NCBI RefSeq assembly: GCF_034190915.1
Contig: NW_026947499.1
Coordinates: forward strand, 6,477,243 to 6,541,242
Source: Cavia porcellus
Lineage: Eukaryota > Chordata > Mammalia > Rodentia > Caviidae
DNA length: 64,000 bases
Direction: 5' to 3'
A program made the position numbers and the translations under genes. Positions 59,621 through 64,000 of the stretch are shown here, piece after piece (positions within the stretch are counted from its first letter, which is position 1; each line of letters begins with the position of its first letter). The notes under the pieces were generated by a model, which searched no databases, was not told the origin of the DNA, and was given only the letters and a program-made list of their open reading frames with translations.

Positions 59621-60424
59621 CCCTCGGGCTCCCCGGGCTGCCTGGCCCGTCTCCCGCACACACACACTCCTTTCTGCCCGCTAGCAAGAGGTCCCCCCTC
59701 CCGCCCAGCCTTCCACTGGAGAGCAGGGAATGTGGGGACCTGCAGGTGTGGAGGAGGTGCTGTGGGGCTGGGCTCAGTGTTTGCACTCACCCCTGGGTCT
59801 GTGGCAGGGGTGCTGGGCACCCCTAAACTGCCCTGCGGGCTGAGGGTCTGTAGCTCACCGTCAGGGCAGCCTCCGGACTTGGGCGCTTCTGGTGGACGCT
59901 CGCTGAGTGCTGTGTGCCTGCCGGGCCGGGGCAGGCGTTGGGCTGCCAGCCCTGCCCTGGAGGAGCAGGAGACCGCGGTGCCAGGGAGAAGGGGTCTGAG
60001 AGCCCAGGGGAGCTGGCTGGGCCTCGGCAGGGGCAGCGAGCCTCGAGACCAGGTGAGGGCGGAGATCAGACGCTGCTGCACAGAGCCGGGCAGAGCTGTG
60101 CCCCTCCAGGACCTCCTGGAAGAGGAGGCCGGACACAGCTGCGGGCTCAGCTGGCTCCGTCTGGGCCAGCGAACCAGAAATGGGCAGCTGAGCTGCCACC
60201 TCCTCCCAGGACAAAAGTGAGGCCTCTGCTTTCCAGATTCGGCCGATTGGGGTTCAACCTCTAGTACCCATTTGCCCGCCCGAAGTGGCAAGGCCATTTA
60301 GCATCAGGGGACAGTGGGCAGGATGGCCAGCAAGGGCCCCAGGGGCAGGTCCTCTGGTGTTGCGTAAAATGCTGGTAATTTGTTTTCACTTTGACTTTGA
60401 AATCTTGCAAGAAAATTTGTCACA

Positions 60425-60575
60425 GCACTGGGCGTGGGGGCACATGCCTGTGATCCCAGCACTCAGGAGGCTGAGGCAGGAGGACCACTTCGAGTTGGAG
60501 ACCAGCTGGGGTTACAAATTGAGCTCAAGTCCAGCCTGCACTGCATAGATAGACCCTGTCTCAAAGAGACAAAAG
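60425..60575 (+). repeat. B1 SINE
   Basis: actgggcgtgggggcacatgcctgtgatcccagcactcaggaggctgaggcaggaggacc ... agaccctgtctcaaagag; a near-consensus B1 head with a longer tail region. Confidence 0.93.
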
Positions 60576-60576
60576 G

Positions 60577-60615
60577 AAAGGAGGGGAGGGGAGGGGAGGG
60601 GTGGGGAGGGGAGGA
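60577..60615 (+). repeat. (GGGGA)n repeat
   Basis: gaggggaggggaggggaggggtggggaggggagg following the B1 tail; four or more G-runs make it a G-quadruplex candidate. Confidence 0.9.
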
Positions 60616-61504
60616 CAGTTGTGGTGAGTCTCTGGTCTGAGCTCTGCACTCTGGGTGACTGGCTCTCCTGCCTGCCCAGCCTGGCCCTGTCCGGAAGCTC
60701 CCCGGAGACAGCCAGCACCGGTGCACAACAGTGCTGGGTACCCATGTGTGAGTGCGGGAGAAGCACAGCCTTACAGAGGTCAGCTGTGCACGTGTGCCCG
60801 TGACTGAGCCCGTGACCTGTGCCCCGTGGGGCCCGTGGCTCCAGGGCTGCCCGTGGACTGACAGGAGCTGGCTCTGCAGAGCCCTCTGTCCCTCATGGCG
60901 CCCGTGGCCTGCAAATGTCAAAGGGGCTGAAAGGGCCCAAGTTTCCATCACGTTTCTTGGCAAGTGCTGGTGTGGGGGGAGGCCAGGAGTTCAGGGGTCC
61001 TCCAGATCTGAATGTCCGCCCAGGCCACGGGAGGCGGGTGCCGGGACAGCTCGGGGTCGTGGGGGCCCCTGGAGCCAACTCTGGGCCAGATTACCAAGAG
61101 GAGAGTTCGGAGGTGGAGAGAAGCGGGCAAAAAGGAGGCTCTGGGGGGAAGAGGACATGGCTGGGCACCCGGAGAAGGGACACATTCACCGCCCAGCGCG
61201 TGAACTCATCTGCTTTCACCAGCGCTTGATAAGGACGAGGGAAAGTGTCCCAGTGTCCAGGGCGACTGAAGCCGGCACCCAGCGTCGGATTTCCCAGGGT
61301 GCTTTGCAGGGAGCCGGTGCTCAGCCTTTGAGAGAGAAAGGTCAGGGGTGACGGAGGTCGTGCAGAGAAAGGGCTTTTCAGGGACAGCGTTAGCCGCTGC
61401 TCTGGACACCAGTGTAGTGATGCTTGTGAGCGTGAGTCAAGCCCCAGTGCACAGCTGTGGAGGCCCCTGCATGCGGGCCCCGCCTCAGGGCTTCTGCTTG
61501 GAAA

Positions 61505-61640
61505 AGAAGATGGTGCCTCAGAGACCAGAGAGGTTAAGTGAGCCCCCCAAAGTCACACAGAACTGCTTTCCTGTCAGAGGTGGGGAGAGTGTGTCCCCGA
61601 CTCCAGGAGGCCCCATCCACTGCCCTGTGACACACTCCCT
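61505..61640 (+). repeat. MIR fragment
   Basis: gagaccagagaggttaagtgagccccccaaagtcacacagaactg matches the sense MIR core. Confidence 0.7.
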
Positions 61641-61677
61641 AGCTGTGAGAAGGCTGCAAGGGAAATGACATATTTGG

Positions 61678-62170
61678 AAGCACACACAGGTGTGTGCACA
61701 CACACAATGTGTATACATGTGTGCACACACAGCACATGCATGTGCACACGCTTATTCACAATATGCACACATAAATCTACCTGCAACTGTACATACACAA
61801 AGGCACACGCACAGGCACACACAGACAATATATATGTACGTGCTCACACAAGTGCACACACACAGTACACACAAACAAGTATGCATATACCTCACAGACA
61901 TGTGCATAGAAGCAGGTAAATACACACCCGCACATGCATGCTTATACACATACACACACGGGCAGGCACACAGTGTGAATGCATGTGCACACACATATGC
62001 ATGCAACTGCGTGTGTACCAGTGCGTGTGCATACATGCACACAATATCTGTGCACACACACATATGTCCATGCACAACATATGCAGATCTACACAGGCAC
62101 TCACACACAATGCGGACGCACATAAACGTATACAGCTGTGTTAGGCACATACATGTACAGGGACATGCAA
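61678..62170 (+). repeat. Degenerate CA/TGCA-rich repeat tract, about 490 bp
   Basis: Long alternating purine-pyrimidine sequence built of cacaca, tgcaca and catgcata words with frequent interruptions, e.g. tgtgtgcacacacacaatgtgtatacatgtgtgcac. Confidence 0.93.
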
Positions 62171-62794
62171 GCTGCACCTCGGCACATCCCAGAGAAGGAG
62201 GGGCGAGGGGGGCCTTGAGGCCTTGGGTGCCTTCTCCTGGAGCCCTGGGGACCTGGAATAGCTGTACCCATTAGAGGTTTCAAGGGGGTGGCGGAGTGGC
62301 CGCCCTGGGGAGGGGGAGGGGAGGGCCAGAGTGGGGGAGGGGCAGGGCGTGGCCTGATGTCCTCCATCCTTCCGCCTGGGCCTGAGCACCCTGGGCAGGC
62401 CCAGCCCTGCTGCCCGGCTGGGACCGATGCCCCCCAGGGTGAGCTGCAGGCTCCCCACCTGGTCCCCGCCTCAGCAGTGAGTCACCTCTGCACTTTCAGC
62501 CCGGCTTTGCCGGCCGTGGCTGCCCTGGATCAGGTCCTGGCATCCACCTGGAGACCAGCCTGAGTCCCTGGCAGTCTCCGTGAGGACAGAGAATGGGCAA
62601 AAGGAGCCCAAAGTGCGGTGACCGGGAATGTGACCCCGCGTGCCCGGGGAGCCGGGTGGGGCCGGTCTGCGGGGCCTGGCTGGGCGCCGGCTCCACCCTC
62701 CCTCTGCCCAGCCTCCCGCTGGCTGTGAACCCCCGGGCTTCACACCTTGGGCTTGGGGACCCGCAGCTGAAAAGGCCTTTCTGGCCCCTCCCAG

Positions 62795-62890
62795 CCCTGG
62801 TAAACAAAAACCTATTTATGTCCTCAGCGAACTTAATTACAGCAGGCAAAGCTGGTGACAGAGTGTAGTTAAAAACAGGCCCTGCCATGG
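62795..62890. promoter_or_regulatory. AT-rich element with clustered factor-binding-site-like motifs (candidate enhancer)
   Basis: Within GC-rich sequence: ggtaaacaaaaac (forkhead-like), cctatttatg (MEF2-like), cttaattac (homeodomain-like) and gtagttaaaaac within 90 nt. It lies 3.6 kb upstream of RFLNA exon 1. Purely sequence-based suggestion. Confidence 0.4.
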
Positions 62891-63699
62891 GGAGGAGGCC
62901 AGCTGCTGAGTGTTTGGGGGCAGGGAGGAGGTACCCCCAGATTTGTTTTGGAAATTTGAAAGAAGGGAGGCTGAGCTGGGCCAACTGCAAATTTGAGCCC
63001 GGCCGGGCAGCTGAGGCGCGTGGGAGAGCCTGCCGCAGAAGCCGAGCACGGAAAGCAGCGGGACGCGGCTTACTCAGTGTGAGGCCTTGTGTTCCAGCCG
63101 CGGAGCCCAAACACAAAGCCCCGGGCCTCGGGGACTCCGGCCCACACGCCACTTGGCAGACTCTTTAGCTGATTGAAAAGTTGGTGGCAGGCCTCGGGAC
63201 CCAAGGCCCCAAATCCTCCCACGCTGCCCTCCAAAAGCCACGTGTGCGGGTACTGCCACGTGCACACAGAAGCGGGGACGCAGTCCCAGCCCCGCGGCTC
63301 TGACCGGAGTCTCTGGCCTCTGGCGGCATCCATGTGGCAACCCCGGCCTCTGCAGGCTGTGGGGTCACCTCTGTCCTTCCCCTGCCTCCCTGGGGCCCTC
63401 CCAGGGTCGGTGCTGTCACCTGGGGGAGGGGGTCCTCGGGTCTCCTGTCCCAGCTGCCTCTCCGCCCCAAGGTGCTGGCCCACTGGGGTGCACTGGGAAT
63501 CCCTGGCCAGACAGTTTGGCGCCAGGAGACAGTCCCCTCTGCAGCCTAACAGGAGGGTGACTGAGTTTTCTGCTCACAACAGAGATAGCAGTCTGAGCCC
63601 CAGAACCCTAAAATCTTGGTACCCCGCTGCGTTTTTCTCTCACTGTGCTGGCCATGAAAGCAGGGCCCTGCCGGGTCCCACCGCCCGGCCACCTGCCCA

Positions 63700-63815
63700 G
63701 CGTTTTTATTAATTGTTGAAGCAGAAGCTCACTGAGTTCCCAGGCTGGCTACCAGAGACGCTTCTGCCTCCACCTCCTGAGTAGCCGGGCTCATGGGCAC
63801 GCACAGCTCTTAGAG
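63700..63815 (-). repeat. B1-like SINE (reverse)
   Basis: gtttttattaattgttgaagcagaagctcactgagttcccaggctgg ... cctcctgagtagccgggctcatgggcacgc. Confidence 0.7.
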
Positions 63816-63874
63816 ACGAAGCGGCTGACCTCTGTGCCCGAGGCTGTGGGGGTTGAAGAGGGAGGTTAAGGAGT

Positions 63875-63968
63875 AGTTTTTTTTGTTTGATTTTGTACCG
63901 GGAATTGAACTCAGGACCTTACGCTTGTCAGGCAGGTGCTTATTCTGCTGACCTGCATCCCCGGCCCC
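63875..63968 (-). mobile_element. ID SINE (reverse) with short target-site duplication
   Basis: Poly-T then tgtaccgggaattgaactcaggaccttacgcttgtcagg ... ctgacctgcatccccggccc. aaggagt flanks it at 63868-63874 and 63969-63975. Confidence 0.85.
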
Positions 63969-64000
63969 AAGGAGTCTAGTTTTAAAAGCTAGTCCAGGGT

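Larger units (their letters stand above)
59621..64000. other. Upstream flank of RFLNA
   Basis: No coding exon recognised. Contains a B1 SINE, a GGGGA repeat, a MIR fragment, a CA-rich tract, an AT-rich candidate enhancer at 62795-62965, and a B1 plus an ID at the right end. Alternative RFLNA first exons could lie here but cannot be recognised. Confidence 0.6.

Noticed and set aside
58106..59684. Overlapping + strand open frames of 415 and 425 codons around the CpG island
   Set aside because: Antisense to RFLNA exon 1 and its promoter; Pro/Gly/Arg/Ala-rich composition typical of CpG-island shadows.
61665..62274. Cys/His-rich frames on both strands resembling metal-binding repeats
   Set aside because: Translation of the CA/TGCA repeat tract.

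Overview
The window is a GC-rich stretch of a mammalian genome. It carries the 3' two thirds of NCOR2 (SMRT, the nuclear-receptor corepressor) on the + strand and the whole coding sequence of RFLNA (refilin A, FAM101A) on the - strand. The two genes are convergent, as NCOR2 and RFLNA are in human 12q24.31. The interspersed repeats are ID-type (tRNA-Ala-derived) SINEs, 7SL-derived B1 SINEs and B1+ID dimers, so I infer a rodent. B1-ID dimers without an obvious B2 component suggest a non-murid lineage (squirrel, beaver or dormouse type), but I cannot name the species.

Layout. 1-2020: end of an NCOR2 intron; base 1 itself reads as a splice donor. 2021-50174: 35 NCOR2 coding exons, from the second half of the SANT1/deacetylase-activation domain to the stop codon. 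Joined at the GT/AG boundaries I chose, they total 6,135 nt (2,044 codons plus stop) with every junction in phase. 50175 to about 51030: NCOR2 3' UTR ending at an ATTAAA signal. About 51030-52395: short intergenic gap. About 52395-59350: RFLNA on the - strand, in three coding exons (208 aa) starting in a CpG island. 59620-64000: upstream flank of RFLNA with SINEs, a CA-rich tract and an AT-rich candidate enhancer.

NCOR2 bridges nuclear receptors to HDAC3. The window holds the inositol-phosphate/HDAC3-binding part of SANT1, the histone-binding SANT2, the long disordered repression region with repeated GSIT-G-P motifs, and the C-terminal receptor-interaction region with its CoRNR boxes. Two alternative-splice choices that retune receptor binding are readable: a 114-nt in-frame extension carrying a third CoRNR box (N3), and an internal donor just after the last CoRNR box that would remove 48 codons. 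RFLNA binds filamin and acts in perinuclear actin organisation; it is a neighbour, not a functional partner.

No prokaryotic-type operon, CRISPR array or other wholly new system is present. The most interesting unexplained item is an intragenic CpG island at about 14290-14940. It contains a short ATG-initiated segment and a strong splice donor in exactly the phase needed to join the SANT2 exon, so it predicts an N-terminally truncated SMRT. Others are an unidentified polyadenylated retrocopy, a duplicated decoy splice acceptor beside the N3 region, and an adjacent miR-200/miR-16 site pair in the 3' UTR.
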